Notes: generated by a model from the sequence alone, not told the origin. Positions 23,825-34,081 are shown, numbered from the stretch's first letter. The stretch is DNA of 64,000 nt from Promicromonospora iranensis (GCF_028994805.1 NZ_JAJQQP010000009.1:89009-153008), one strand, 5' to 3'. Program-made: numbers and translations.

Positions 23825-26521
23825 ATGCACAGGACACAGGTCTCCCCGAGGAGTCCAGGACGGCGGCGAGCAGTCGCGACAGTCGCGACACTCGCCGTCG
23901 GGGCACTGGCGACGATCGGCATGATGGCTCCCGCGAGCGCCGGCCCACCCGTCGACACCTCCGGTGACGACGGCGGCGCGGCGCCGGTGGCAGCACCGTT
24001 CGCAGCGGCCGGTGAGTACACCGACCGGTTCCTCGAGATGTACGACAAGATCCACGATCCGGCGAACGGCTACTTCTCGCCGCAGGGCATCCCGTACCAC
24101 GCCGCAGAGACGCTGATGGTCGAGGCGCCGGACTACGGGCACGAGACGACGTCGGAGGCGTACAGCTTCTGGCTCTGGCTGGAGGCGTCGTACGGCCAGG
24201 TCACGGGTGACTGGGCACCGTTCAACGAGGCTTGGGACACGCTCGAGGCCAACATGATCCCGACCACGGAGAACCAGCCGACGAACGGCGCGTACAACCC
24301 GGCGGACCCGGCGACGTACGCCCCCGAGCACGACCATCCGAGCCAGTACCCGTCAGAGCTCGACGCCGATGTGTCCGTCGGCCAGGACCCGATCGGCGCC
24401 GAGCTGCGCCAGACCTATGGCACGTCCGAGGTCTACGGCATGCACTGGCTGTCGGATGTCGACAACATCTACGGCTTCGGCGCCGCGCCGGGATCGTCGA
24501 GCCTGCAGGGACCGGACCACCCCGGCCCCTCCTACATCAACACGTTCCAGCGAGGTCCGCAGGAGTCGGTGTGGGAGACCATCCCGCAACCGTCGATCGA
24601 CGACTTCTCCTACGGCGGGCCCAACGGGTACCTCGACCTGTTCACGGACGACGCGGCGTACGCACAGCAGTGGAAGTACACCAACGCCCCCGACGCCGAC
24701 GCCCGTGCTGTCGAGGCCGTGTACTGGGCCAAGCAGTTCGCAGAGGCCCAGGGCGCCGGCGACCAGATCGCGGACACGGTCGACAAGGCGTCCAAGATGG
24801 GCGACTACCTGCGCTACTCGCTGTTCGACAAGTACTTCAAGGAGCCCGGCTGCGAGTCGACGTCGTGCCCGGCGGGCAGCGGCCGGAGCTCGGCGCACTA
24901 CCTGCTGTCCTGGTACTACGCGTGGGGTGGTTCGCTGGACACGTCTGGGCCGTGGGCATGGCGCATCGGGTCGTCGCACGCGCACTTCGGCTACCAGAAC
25001 CCGCTCGCGGCGCACGCGCTGTCGACGGACCCGGACCTGGTCCCGGCGTCACCGACCGCGCAGGACGACTGGTCGGAGAGCCTGGACCGGCAGGTCGAGC
25101 TCTTCCAGTGGCTGCAGTCCGCCGAGGGCGGGATCGCCGGTGGTGCGACCAACAGCGTCGGCGGCGACTACTCCGCCCACCCGGCCGGTGCCGCGACCTT
25201 CTACGGCATGGTCTACGACGAGGACCCGGTCTACGAGGACCCGCCGTCGAACCAGTGGATCGGCATGCAGGGGTGGGGCATGGAGCGGATCGCGCAGCTC
25301 TACCACGAGACGGGTGACCCGCGGGCCGAGGAGATCCTGGAGAAGTGGGTGCCGTGGGTGCTGTCGGAGATCACCGCCACCGACACCACGTGGGCGGTGC
25401 CGTCCACGCTGTCGTGGTCCGGCCAGCCCGACACGTGGGACCCGGCCGACCCGGGCAGCAACGCGGGGCTGCACGTCGAGGTGACGGACCACGGGCAGGA
25501 CGTCGGCGTCGCCGGCGCTCTCGCCCGGACGCTGATCTACTGGGCGGCCGCGTCCGGCGACCAGGAGGCGGGAGACACGGCGCGTGCCCTGCTCGACGCC
25601 ATGTGGACGCAGGACAGCGACGCCATGGGTGTCGCCACGGTGGAGACCCGCACGGACTACGGCCGGTTCGACGACGAGTTCACCCCGGGTGGCGACGGCG
25701 TCTACGTGCCGCCGGGCTGGTCGGGTACGTACCCGAACGGCGACCAGATCGAGCCCGGGGTGTCGTTCCTCGACATCCGGTCGTTCTACCAGGACGACCC
25801 CATGTTCCCCGAGGTGCAGGAGTACCTGGACGGCGGCGACGCGCCGCAGTTCACCTACCACCGGTTCTGGGCCCAGGTCGCCGTCGCGACGGCGATGGCC
25901 GACTACGACCGCCTCCTGGGCGACGGCGTCGGCGAGCCGGACACACAGGCGCCGACGGCGCCGACCGACCTCCAGGTCTCCGGCACGACGTCGTCCTCCG
26001 TCTCTCTGACATGGGACGCTGCCACCGACGACGTGGGCGTGACGGGCTACGAGGTGCTGCGGGACGGCGAGGTCGTGACCCGAGTGAGCACGACGTCGTA
26101 CACCGAGACGGGCCTGGACCCTGCCACCGCGTACGAGTACACGGTGCGGGCGTACGACGCCGCGCGCAACGTCTCACCATCTTCCAGCCCGGTCACGGCG
26201 ACCACGGACGAGGGCACGACCGAGCCGGGTGGCTGCAGCGGCGAGCTGACCGTGGTGAACCAGTGGGGCGGCGGCTTCCAGGCGACCGTCGGGATCACCG
26301 CGGGCAGCGCCGCGATCGGCGGCTGGACCGCGACGTTCGACCTGGCACCGGCGTCGTTCGTGCAGGGCTGGAACGGGCAGTTCAGCGCGTCGGGCTCGTC
26401 GGTGACGGTGTCCGACGTCGACTGGAACGGGTCACTGGCCGCCGGGGCGTCCACCGAGGTCGGGTTTACCGGGAGCGGTACCGCGCCGGCGTCGGTCCCG
26501 GTGACCTGCGCGGCTGACTGA
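23825..26521 (+). CDS. secreted GH48 cellulose processive hydrolase with FN3 and CBM2
   Basis: An 898-residue exoglucanase. Residues 1-38 are a signal peptide ending ASA. Residues ~50-695 are the GH48 catalytic domain, with the block LMVEAPDYGHETTSEAYSFW that holds the general acid Glu, and further aromatic-rich tunnel segments. Residues ~708-797 are a fibronectin type III domain (LQVSGTTSSSVSLTWDAATD). Residues ~802-898 are a CBM2 cellulose-binding domain (WGGGFQATVGITAG, GWTATFDL, VDWNGSL). It is a reducing-end processive cellulase, normally single-copy in cellulolytic actinobacteria. ATG 23825 follows AAGGAAGG. A strong hairpin follows the gene. Confidence 0.95.
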   Translation: MHRTQVSPRSPGRRRAVATVATLAVGALATIGMMAPASAGPPVDTSGDDGGAAPVAAPFAAAGEYTDRFLEMYDKIHDPANGYFSPQGIPYHAAETLMVEAPDYGHETTSEAYSFWLWLEASYGQVTGDWAPFNEAWDTLEANMIPTTENQPTNGAYNPADPATYAPEHDHPSQYPSELDADVSVGQDPIGAELRQTYGTSEVYGMHWLSDVDNIYGFGAAPGSSSLQGPDHPGPSYINTFQRGPQESVWETIPQPSIDDFSYGGPNGYLDLFTDDAAYAQQWKYTNAPDADARAVEAVYWAKQFAEAQGAGDQIADTVDKASKMGDYLRYSLFDKYFKEPGCESTSCPAGSGRSSAHYLLSWYYAWGGSLDTSGPWAWRIGSSHAHFGYQNPLAAHALSTDPDLVPASPTAQDDWSESLDRQVELFQWLQSAEGGIAGGATNSVGGDYSAHPAGAATFYGMVYDEDPVYEDPPSNQWIGMQGWGMERIAQLYHETGDPRAEEILEKWVPWVLSEITATDTTWAVPSTLSWSGQPDTWDPADPGSNAGLHVEVTDHGQDVGVAGALARTLIYWAAASGDQEAGDTARALLDAMWTQDSDAMGVATVETRTDYGRFDDEFTPGGDGVYVPPGWSGTYPNGDQIEPGVSFLDIRSFYQDDPMFPEVQEYLDGGDAPQFTYHRFWAQVAVATAMADYDRLLGDGVGEPDTQAPTAPTDLQVSGTTSSSVSLTWDAATDDVGVTGYEVLRDGEVVTRVSTTSYTETGLDPATAYEYTVRAYDAARNVSPSSSPVTATTDEGTTEPGGCSGELTVVNQWGGGFQATVGITAGSAAIGGWTATFDLAPASFVQGWNGQFSASGSSVTVSDVDWNGSLAAGASTEVGFTGSGTAPASVPVTCAAD

Positions 26522-26548
26522 GCATGGTGAGCTAGGTCGACGACGGAC

Positions 26549-26585
26549 GGGCCCCGCGGACGTTGTGTCCGCGGGGCCCTTCTGT
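26549..26585 (+). terminator. Rho-independent terminator after GH48
   Basis: A 13-bp perfect stem (26549-26561 with 26567-26579), loop GTTGT, then TTCTGT. It serves the GH48 gene and, from the other side, the convergent minus-strand gene at 26600. The stem is nearly identical to that at 16363. Confidence 0.88.
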
Positions 26586-26599
26586 GGTCAGCGGTCTGA

Positions 26600-27298
26600 T
26601 CAGCTCAGCGGGACCATCCCGGTCCGTCCCTCCCAGGAGCCGTGCTCCGCGAGCGGACGGAAGCGGAACGTCGCGAACTCGCGGTGGAAGTCACGGCGCC
26701 GACGTTCGACCATGGCGTCCGCGTGCCGTCGGTCCGGGTGACCGCCGGAGCGGCCGTGCACCATCTCCTCCATCTCGCGCACGGTGCGCCACACGGAGAA
26801 CGTGGAGATCGTGCGCGGCGGCCGGAAGGCGGCCACGGCGAGCGTGGTGGCGGGGTGGTCGCGCACCTGACGTTCGACGGGTCTGCCCCACTGCAGGAAC
26901 CGGGGCACCTCGGGCAGACGCATCCGCGCGACGGTCACCGCGACCACGGGCTCGTCCTGGTCCCAGCCGCCCGTCCGGGCCGGCAGCCCGGGCAGCGCCG
27001 CCAGCCGGGACCAGCGGCGCAGGTACTCCAGGCGGACGTGCCAGCCGGTCGCCAGGTGGCGACCGAGGACGTCGTCGGACAGGAAGCGGTCCACGGCGTC
27101 CTCGTCGCGCCACTGTGCGAACACCGCGATCCGTCGCAGCTGCAACCGGTCCAGTGAGACGGCGGGTGCCCCCAGGCGCATGAGGGCCAGGCACTCGGCG
27201 TGGTCCAGTCCGGGAGTGGCGGCGCCCGACGGCGGTCGCAGCAGCGCGCGTGCCGTCACGGCGGGCGGCAGCTCAGCGAGGTGAAAGGTGTGGATCAT
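26600..27298 (-). CDS. spheroidene monooxygenase (CrtA)-like protein
   Basis: A 232-residue protein with the pattern of actinobacterial CrtA-like proteins: FHLAELPPAVTARALLRPP at the start, LRRIAVFAQWRDEDAVDRFL, GWHVRLEYLRRW, and TISTFSVWRTVREMEEMVHG near the end. The last segment resembles dimeric alpha-beta barrel monooxygenases. Carotenoid oxidation is known for CrtA itself; no carotenoid genes are in this window, so the substrate here is unknown. ATG 27298 is preceded by GGAG. Divergent from hrpB. Confidence 0.72.
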   Translation of the reverse strand: MIHTFHLAELPPAVTARALLRPPSGAATPGLDHAECLALMRLGAPAVSLDRLQLRRIAVFAQWRDEDAVDRFLSDDVLGRHLATGWHVRLEYLRRWSRLAALPGLPARTGGWDQDEPVVAVTVARMRLPEVPRFLQWGRPVERQVRDHPATTLAVAAFRPPRTISTFSVWRTVREMEEMVHGRSGGHPDRRHADAMVERRRRDFHREFATFRFRPLAEHGSWEGRTGMVPLS

Positions 27299-27403
27299 CG
27301 AGCGTGCTCCATCGTGTGGTGGAACCTCCGGGACCCGAGGTCCAGCAGATGGTTCACGAGAAGGCATTCTCGCAGGAAGGCGACGGTCGGTTACCGTCGG
27401 GAC

Positions 27404-29929
27404 GTGCTGCTACCTGAGTCGTCGGTGCCAGGGGCGGACCTGCCTGTCCGGGCGGTCCTGCCCGCCACGGTCGACGCGGTGCGGTCGCACGGCAGCGCGG
27501 TGCTGGTCGCGCCGCCCGGATCTGGCAAGACCTCGCTGCTGCCGCTCGCGCTGGGGGACGCGCTCGGCGGCACGATCGTCGTCGCCGAGCCGCGGAGGAT
27601 GGCGACCCGCGCGGCCGCGACACGGCTGGCGATGCTGGTCGGTGAACCGCTCGGGCAGCGGATCGGCTACGCGATGCGCGGTGAACGCAGCGGCGGCACG
27701 GGAGTCCGTGTCGAGGTGGTGACGACCGGGCTCCTCGTGCGGCGTCTGCAGCGGGACCCGGAGCTGCCGGGTGTCTCCGCGATCGTGATCGACGAGTGCC
27801 ACGAGCGGCACCTGGATGCCGATCTGCTGCTCGCGCTCTGCGTCGACGTCCGGGCGAACCTTCGTGAGGACCTGGCGATCGTCGCGACCTCGGCCACGGC
27901 GGACACGGTCCGGCTGAGCCGCGCCCTGGGCACGGACGTCCCGGCGCCCGTGGTCACCGCTTCCGCTGCGCTGTTCGACGTGGCGGTCGAGTGGGCGCCA
28001 CCGCCGGTTCCTGCGCCGCTGCTCCCCGGTGGGCGCGTCGACCCGCGCCTGCTGGATCACGTCGCGGCCGTCGTCCGGCGCGCGCTGGCCGAGAACGACG
28101 GCGACATCCTCGTGTTCGTCCCCGGCGAGGCCGAGATCAACGGTGTGACTCGACGGCTGTCGGGTCTGAACGTCCTGCCGTTGTTCGGTCGTCAGTCGAA
28201 GGCCGAACAGGACCGTGCGCTGGCGCCGGCCGCCACCCGTCGGATCGTGGTCACGACATCGGTCGCGGAGAGCTCGCTGACCGTGCCCGGCGTCCGGGTC
28301 GTGGTCGACTCGGGTCTTGCCCGGGAGCCGCGGACCGACCAGTCCCGTGGCCTCGGTGCGCTGGTCACCTGCCGGGTCTCGAGATCGTCGGCCGACCAGC
28401 GCGCGGGTCGCGCCGGGCGAGAGGCGCCTGGCCGCGTCTATCGGTGCTGGTCCGCCACCGACCACGCGCGTCTCGACGACCATGCGGCGCCGGAGATCGC
28501 GATCGCCGACCTGGCCGCCTTCGCCCTCGACCTCGCGGCGTGGGGCGCGCCCGCCGGCGCCGGTCTGACCTTGCTCGACGCGCCGCCGGCGGCGGCGATG
28601 ACCGCGGCCACCGAGCTGCTGCGACGCATCGACGCCCTGGACGACGACGGCCGGATCACCGAGCGAGGCCGGCGGATGGCGGCGATCGGGGCGCATCCCC
28701 GGTGGGCTCGTGCGTTGCTGGACGGGACGCCGCGGGTCGGCGCGGACCGGGCCCGCGAGATCGTCGCGATGCTCTCGGACGACTCCGGTCGGGCGTTCGG
28801 CGACGACCTGCCGGCTCGCCTCAGGGCCCTTCGCCGCGGTGACGACCGCGGAGCGACTGCCCGCTGGCGCGAGGAGACGAAGCGCCTCGGCCGTGGTGCG
28901 ACGCCCGGTGACCCGCCGCGTGGGTCGGCCGACCGGGGGACGCGCGGCGTTCCGGACGATCTCGCCGTGGGGATCGTGGTGGGACTGGCGTACCCGGACC
29001 GGATCGCGCGGGCCCGGGGAACGGACTCCACGACGTACCAGATGTCCGGTGGCACGGGTGCTGCCCTGGACCCGCAGTCGCCCCTGCGGACCTCACCCTG
29101 GCTGGCGATCGCGGTCGCCGACCGGGCACCCGGGCGGGCCGACGCCAGGATCCGTTCCGCCGCGCCGATCGACGAGCAGACCGCGCGGGACGTCGCCGGC
29201 GAGCACGTCACGACCACCGACGATATCCGCTGGGACGACGGCCGGATCGTGACGCGGCGCGTCGAGGCGCTCGGGGCGATCGTGCTCAAGGACGTCCCGC
29301 TGGCGAAGCCCGACCCGTTGCTCGTCCAGGCGGCCGTCCGCGACGGCATCCGGCGCGACGGACTGTCCGTGCTGCGCTGGTCGGAGGCCGCGCTCGCCCT
29401 GCGGGAGCGGCTCGCGTTCTGCCACGCCCACCTCGGCGCCCCGTGGCCCGCGGTCGACGACGACGCGCTGCTGGCCGGTCTCGACGAGTGGCTCGGTACG
29501 GAGCTCGCCTCGGTGCGAGGTGCGCGCGACCTTGCCCGCATCGACGTGGCCTCGGCGCTCCGGCGGCTGCTGCCATGGCCCGCGGCAGGCCGGTTCGGGG
29601 AGCTCGCACCGGAACGGCTCAAGGTCCCGTCGGGATCCGAGGTGCGGCTCGTGTACGACGGCGTCGAGCCGCCGGTCCTCGCGGTGAAGCTGCAGGAGGT
29701 CTTCGGCTGGACCGCCACTCCGACCGTCGCGGACGGTCGTGTCCCCGTCGTCCTGCACCTGTTGTCGCCCGCCCGGCGCCCGGTCGCGATCACGAGCGAT
29801 CTCGCCTCGTTCTGGAAGCAGGGCTATCCCCAGGTCCGCGCCGACCTGCGCGGCCGCTACCCCCGCCATCCGTGGCCGGAGGATCCGTTCACCGCCGCCC
29901 CGACCAAGCGGGTCAAGCCTCGCCAGTGA
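27404..29929 (+). CDS. hrpB: ATP-dependent RNA helicase HrpB
   Basis: An 841-residue DExH-box helicase. Walker A is APPGSGKTSLLPLAL, motif II is IDECHERHLDADLLLAL (DECH), motif III is ATSATAD, and motif VI is QRAGRAGREAPGR. The C-terminal HrpB-specific region ends WPEDPFTAAPTKR, as in most HrpB proteins. Length fits the family (about 820-850). The precise RNA substrate of HrpB is not known. The GTG at 27404 is preferred; the frame is open for 68 codons upstream, but these lie over the promoter of the divergent gene. Confidence 0.9.
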   Translation: MLLPESSVPGADLPVRAVLPATVDAVRSHGSAVLVAPPGSGKTSLLPLALGDALGGTIVVAEPRRMATRAAATRLAMLVGEPLGQRIGYAMRGERSGGTGVRVEVVTTGLLVRRLQRDPELPGVSAIVIDECHERHLDADLLLALCVDVRANLREDLAIVATSATADTVRLSRALGTDVPAPVVTASAALFDVAVEWAPPPVPAPLLPGGRVDPRLLDHVAAVVRRALAENDGDILVFVPGEAEINGVTRRLSGLNVLPLFGRQSKAEQDRALAPAATRRIVVTTSVAESSLTVPGVRVVVDSGLAREPRTDQSRGLGALVTCRVSRSSADQRAGRAGREAPGRVYRCWSATDHARLDDHAAPEIAIADLAAFALDLAAWGAPAGAGLTLLDAPPAAAMTAATELLRRIDALDDDGRITERGRRMAAIGAHPRWARALLDGTPRVGADRAREIVAMLSDDSGRAFGDDLPARLRALRRGDDRGATARWREETKRLGRGATPGDPPRGSADRGTRGVPDDLAVGIVVGLAYPDRIARARGTDSTTYQMSGGTGAALDPQSPLRTSPWLAIAVADRAPGRADARIRSAAPIDEQTARDVAGEHVTTTDDIRWDDGRIVTRRVEALGAIVLKDVPLAKPDPLLVQAAVRDGIRRDGLSVLRWSEAALALRERLAFCHAHLGAPWPAVDDDALLAGLDEWLGTELASVRGARDLARIDVASALRRLLPWPAAGRFGELAPERLKVPSGSEVRLVYDGVEPPVLAVKLQEVFGWTATPTVADGRVPVVLHLLSPARRPVAITSDLASFWKQGYPQVRADLRGRYPRHPWPEDPFTAAPTKRVKPRQ

Positions 29930-30044
29930 GCTCCTGGAGATGCCGGTCAGGGTCCGCAATGACCCGTGGTGAGGGACCGGTGCGGGAGAACCAGGGTCCC
30001 GTCAGGGCAAGAACCCATACTTTCCGGGCAGCATCCGGGACACG

Positions 30045-32513
30045 ATGAAGGCGTCCAGACGCAGACGTCGTCACAGGTTCCCAAGGATGCGGAGCATCGC
30101 GGTGGAGAACGAGGAGCGGCTCTACCTTCGGTACGCGTACAACGACCTGGTCAAGAACAAGGGCATCAATGCTGCCCTGGTCGTCACCCTGGTCCTCAGC
30201 GCTTTTCTCATGGCGACGGGTTCCATGGTGCTCGAGAGGCTGGCCGGCTCCATCAGCCGGCTGTCCGAGCAGGGCAAGCCCCCGGACTTCCTGCAGATGC
30301 ACAAGGGGGAGTACGACCCGGCCGCGCTGACGCGGTTCGCGGCGGACCACGAGTCCGAGATCGACGCGTGGCTCGTCGAGGAGATGCTCGGTTACGACAG
30401 CGCCTCCTTGTCCTGGTCCCGCCCGGACACCGGCGAGAACGGTGACCTGGCCGCCAGCCGGATCGACAACCTCTTCGTCACCCAGAACACGGAGTTCGAC
30501 TTTCTGGTCGACCGGACCGGGACCGTCGTGGAACCGGCGGCCGGCGAGGTGTACGTCCCGGTCCTCTACCAGCAGCGGTACGGGCTCACGCCGGGGGACG
30601 TCCTCACGATCCGGACCGGCTCCGGGCCCTACGAGCTCGAGGTGCGGGGCGAGGTCAAGGACGCGCAGATGGCGGCCTCGCTCTCGCCGTCGTCCCGGTT
30701 CCTGATCCACCCCGAGGACTTCGAAGCGCTGGGACGGGCCGGCGGAGCGACGCCGGAGATCATCGTGGAGTATCGGCTGGCGGCCGACGGTGACGCGAAC
30801 GCGCTGCAGACGGCGTACGAGGGCGCGGGCGGACTGCCGACGAACGGCCAGCCGGTCACGGGCCCGCAGCTTCGGATCATCAGCATGATCAGCGACGGCC
30901 TCGTCGCGTTCGCGCTGGTGTTCGTCAGTCTGGTCCTGATCGTGATCGCGCTGCTCAACCTGCGCTTCGTCATCCGGGGAACGCTGGAGGACGAGGTCCA
31001 CGAGATCGGTGCGATGAAGGCGATCGGCATCCCGGACCGGGAGATCTCCAGGCTCTACCTGACGAAGTACAGCATCCTGGCGCTGGTCGGCTGCGTCGTC
31101 GGCGGTCTGCTCGCGATCGTCGCGGCGAACGTGCTGACGCACGGTATCCAGACGAGCTACGCACCGGCGCCGGTGGACGTCTGGACGTTCCTGGTGCCGC
31201 TGATCGCGCTCGCCGCCGTCTACGTGATCGTGGTCGGCATCTGCCGAGGCGTTCTGCGCGGGGTGCGGAGGATCGAGGTCGTGAACGCCCTCGTGCACGG
31301 CAGCACTCTCGACGAGAAGCAGGCCGCCCGCCGCACGAGGCGGCAGGCGCGCTGGGTGCGCCGGACGGGGCTGGTGTCATCCTCCGGAGCTGGTATCAAC
31401 CGACGCCTGGCCGTGCTCGACCTGCGGGCCGAGGGCCGGGCATGGGTGTTGTTGCCGGTGGTGTTCGGCCTGACAGCGGTGCTGATCACGCTCCCGGCCA
31501 ACATGGTCAGCACGTTCGAGAGCCCACGGTTCGTCACCTACATGGGTGTGCCGGAGCGTGATCTGCGCGCGGACGTGCAGTTCCAGGAGGACGTCGATGG
31601 CGTCAAGGACCGGCTGGTCACCGCGATGGAGGATGACGACCGCCTCACCGACGTGCGCTCCTACGCCTCCGTCGACTACACCGCCGACAGCGAGGACGGG
31701 CCGGCGAGGCTACGCGTCGAGGTCGGGAACCGGCCCGACGACGGAGGGATCCGGTTCAGCCAGGGTGGCCTGCCGCGGGACGGCCAGATCGCGTTGTCGG
31801 TCCTCAACGCGGACAGGTTCCGGGTGGGTGTCGGGGACGATCTGACGATCCACGACGGGGACCAATCGATCACCGTGCAGGTGAGCGGGATCTACCAGGA
31901 CATCACCAGCGGCGGGCAGACCGCCAAGATGTCGGGCGACGTGACCGAGGGCGCCGCGGCCTACACCGTCTTCGCGGACCTGGCGGGCGACGGGGCGGAC
32001 CCCGGCGGGATCGCCGACGAGTACGACGAACAGTTCCCGACCGGGGGTGTGAAGCCGACCCAGGAGTACGTGCGGGAGACCCTGGGGGTCCTGATCGACT
32101 CGATGCGGGCCGCGGCGTGGGTCGCGCTCGTGTTCGGCCTCGGGGTGGTCGTACTCATCACGAGCCTGTTCCTCAAGCTCCGGCTCGCGCGCGACCGGTC
32201 GAACATGGGCGTGCTGTCCGCGATCGGGTTCTCCGCCAAGGAGCTCGTGGGGCAGGTGCGGACCAAGACGCTGCTGGTGGTGGCCGCTGGAACGGCGGCG
32301 GGTCTGGTGCTCGCGGCCACCGCGGGGCAGTCGTTGGCGAGCGCCGCTCTGACTGCCGTCCAGCTCGGGATCACGGATCTGACGTTCATCCCGAACCCGT
32401 GGCTCGTGTACGTGCTGTACCCGCTGCTCCTGCTCGGGGCGGGGTACTTCGGCGTCGCGGTGCTCACGGCCGGCGTCCGGCGTGCCGACAAGAGCGAATG
32501 GATCCGACGATGA
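30045..32513 (+). CDS. FtsX-like ABC transporter permease
   Basis: An 822-residue membrane protein with two FtsX-type modules. One hydrophobic helix is near residue 50 (INAALVVTLVLSAFLM), three helices at ~285-405, one at ~490, and three near the C-terminus (~690-815). Large extracytoplasmic domains lie between. It resembles the permeases of MacB/BceB-like exporters for peptides or antibiotics. Upstream ATG 30045 is used; ATG 30087 (MRSIAVENEER) is an equally possible start. Next on the strand, 11 bp away, is its ATPase. Confidence 0.87.
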   Translation: MKASRRRRRHRFPRMRSIAVENEERLYLRYAYNDLVKNKGINAALVVTLVLSAFLMATGSMVLERLAGSISRLSEQGKPPDFLQMHKGEYDPAALTRFAADHESEIDAWLVEEMLGYDSASLSWSRPDTGENGDLAASRIDNLFVTQNTEFDFLVDRTGTVVEPAAGEVYVPVLYQQRYGLTPGDVLTIRTGSGPYELEVRGEVKDAQMAASLSPSSRFLIHPEDFEALGRAGGATPEIIVEYRLAADGDANALQTAYEGAGGLPTNGQPVTGPQLRIISMISDGLVAFALVFVSLVLIVIALLNLRFVIRGTLEDEVHEIGAMKAIGIPDREISRLYLTKYSILALVGCVVGGLLAIVAANVLTHGIQTSYAPAPVDVWTFLVPLIALAAVYVIVVGICRGVLRGVRRIEVVNALVHGSTLDEKQAARRTRRQARWVRRTGLVSSSGAGINRRLAVLDLRAEGRAWVLLPVVFGLTAVLITLPANMVSTFESPRFVTYMGVPERDLRADVQFQEDVDGVKDRLVTAMEDDDRLTDVRSYASVDYTADSEDGPARLRVEVGNRPDDGGIRFSQGGLPRDGQIALSVLNADRFRVGVGDDLTIHDGDQSITVQVSGIYQDITSGGQTAKMSGDVTEGAAAYTVFADLAGDGADPGGIADEYDEQFPTGGVKPTQEYVRETLGVLIDSMRAAAWVALVFGLGVVVLITSLFLKLRLARDRSNMGVLSAIGFSAKELVGQVRTKTLLVVAAGTAAGLVLAATAGQSLASAALTAVQLGITDLTFIPNPWLVYVLYPLLLLGAGYFGVAVLTAGVRRADKSEWIRR

Positions 32514-32524
32514 GAGGACAACTC

Positions 32525-33295
32525 ATGGACCAGGCAGCGGTGACCTTGGAGTCACACGAGCTGAGCAAGACGTATTTCTCCACGGAACCGCCGACCGAGG
32601 TCCTGCGCGGCATCGACCTGTCCGTGCGCGCCGGCGAGTTCCTCGTCGTCATGGGCACATCCGGGTCCGGCAAGTCCACGCTGCTGTACAGCATCAGCGG
32701 CATGGACCGGCCCACCAGCGGGAACGTCACGCTGGAGGGCCGGGAGCTCACCTCGCTCGGCGACACGGAGATGAGCAAGGTCCGCCTGACGCGGATGGGT
32801 TTCGTGTTCCAGCAGCCGCACTTCCTGGGCAACCTGGAAGTGCGGGACAACATCCTTCTGCCCGCCCTCAGGGCGGCGCCCAAGCAGGGCCGGGAGGCCG
32901 CGATCTCGCGGGTGGACGCGCTGATGGAGCGGTTCGGCATCACGCACATCAGGAGTCACGGGATCACCCAGGTCTCCGGTGGGCAGCTGCAGCGCGCCTC
33001 GATCTGCCGGGCGCTGGCCGGCGAACCGTCCGTGCTGTTCGCGGACGAGCCCACGGGTGCGCTGAACAGCAGCATGACCGCCGAGGTCATGGATGCGTTC
33101 ACCGACGTGCACCGCGACGGCACCACGATCGTCATGGTGACCCATGACCCCGGCGTCGCCGCCCGCGGCGAGCGCGTCATCTACCTGCGCGACGGCACCG
33201 TCGAGGCCGCGCGCGAGATCGGGCGCTGGGAGCCTGACACGGCGCGCCGTCGCGAGGACGACCTCCTGGCGTGGCTCAGGGACCTGGGCTTCTGA
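32525..33295 (+). CDS. ABC transporter ATP-binding protein (MacB/LolD type)
   Basis: A 256-residue ATPase with Walker A GTSGSGKSTLL, Q-loop VFQQPHFLGN, signature VSGGQLQRASICRAL, Walker B VLFADEPTGAL, and switch His VMVTHDPG. It powers the neighbouring FtsX-like permease; the pair forms a complete exporter of unknown substrate. ATG 32525 has GAGAGGA at 7 bp. An upstream ATG at 32510 overlaps the permease stop. No two-component genes lie beside the pair. Confidence 0.93.
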   Translation: MDQAAVTLESHELSKTYFSTEPPTEVLRGIDLSVRAGEFLVVMGTSGSGKSTLLYSISGMDRPTSGNVTLEGRELTSLGDTEMSKVRLTRMGFVFQQPHFLGNLEVRDNILLPALRAAPKQGREAAISRVDALMERFGITHIRSHGITQVSGGQLQRASICRALAGEPSVLFADEPTGALNSSMTAEVMDAFTDVHRDGTTIVMVTHDPGVAARGERVIYLRDGTVEAAREIGRWEPDTARRREDDLLAWLRDLGF

Positions 33296-33354
33296 TCCGA
33301 GCCGTGGGTCCGTCGGTGCGGGACCTTCCCCGCTGTGAACGTAGGGTCGTCGGC

Positions 33355-33996
33355 ATGACGTGGCGAAGCGACAGTTCCGATCAGCCTCAAGGAGCGTCTG
33401 ACGCCCGTCCCCCTGGCGGAGCGCGGCTGGTCGCATCGGCCCCACGGGCCGACGGCCCCGGCACCACGTCCCTCGGGGACGACTGGGTACCGGGCCAGGA
33501 CGGCATCCGCGAGCGCTCGGCGGCGCGCGTCATCCTGATGGACGCCGACGGCCGGGTGCTCGTGGTGCGCGGGCACGACGTGAACCAGCCGGAACGGTCC
33601 TGGTGGTTCACGGTGGGCGGCGGCATCGACGCGGGGGAGACCCCGGAGCAGGCCGCGCTGCGCGAGACCCACGAGGAGGTGGGTATCGCCCTGGAGGCGG
33701 GCGACCTGGTCGGTCCCGTGCTCACGCGGACCGGCATCTTCGAGTTCTTCGCCGAGACGTGCCGCCAGTACGAGGTCTTCTACCTCGCGCGGACGCCGGA
33801 GGCGGTGGAGGTGACGACCGCCGGCTGGACCGCCGCCGAGCGCGAGCTGCTCGACGAGATGGCCTGGCTGACGGCGGACGAGCTGCGCGAGCAGCCGCTG
33901 GAGGTGTTCCCGCCAGAACTGCCTGACGTCGTCGACGGGCTCGTGGCGGGCTGGGACGGACAGGTGCGGCACCTGGGCGAGCAGTTCGACGACTGA
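33355..33996 (+). CDS. Nudix hydrolase
   Basis: A 213-residue protein with a full Nudix box, GGGIDAGETPEQAALRETHE followed by EVG, matching GX5EX7REX2EEXG. The N-terminal 60 residues are a disordered-looking Gly/Pro/Ser-rich extension before the beta-grasp start (RSAARVILMDADGRVLVV). It would hydrolyse a nucleoside diphosphate linked to another group; the substrate cannot be told. Confidence 0.88.
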   Translation: MTWRSDSSDQPQGASDARPPGGARLVASAPRADGPGTTSLGDDWVPGQDGIRERSAARVILMDADGRVLVVRGHDVNQPERSWWFTVGGGIDAGETPEQAALRETHEEVGIALEAGDLVGPVLTRTGIFEFFAETCRQYEVFYLARTPEAVEVTTAGWTAAERELLDEMAWLTADELREQPLEVFPPELPDVVDGLVAGWDGQVRHLGEQFDD

Positions 33997-34024
33997 GGCG
34001 TGTCCGGTGAATCGCGGAGCCAGA

Positions 34025-34065
34025 GCACGGCGGGAGCCCTCACCCGGTGAGGGCCACCGCCGTGC
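34025..34065. terminator. two-part hairpin between convergent Nudix and protease genes
   Basis: Outer arms GCACGGCGG (34025-34033) with their complement at 34057-34065, and inner arms GCCCTCAC (34036-34043) with 34047-34054. It lies between two convergent stops and can terminate both. Confidence 0.8.
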
Positions 34066-34081
34066 GTCAGCCGGACCTACC

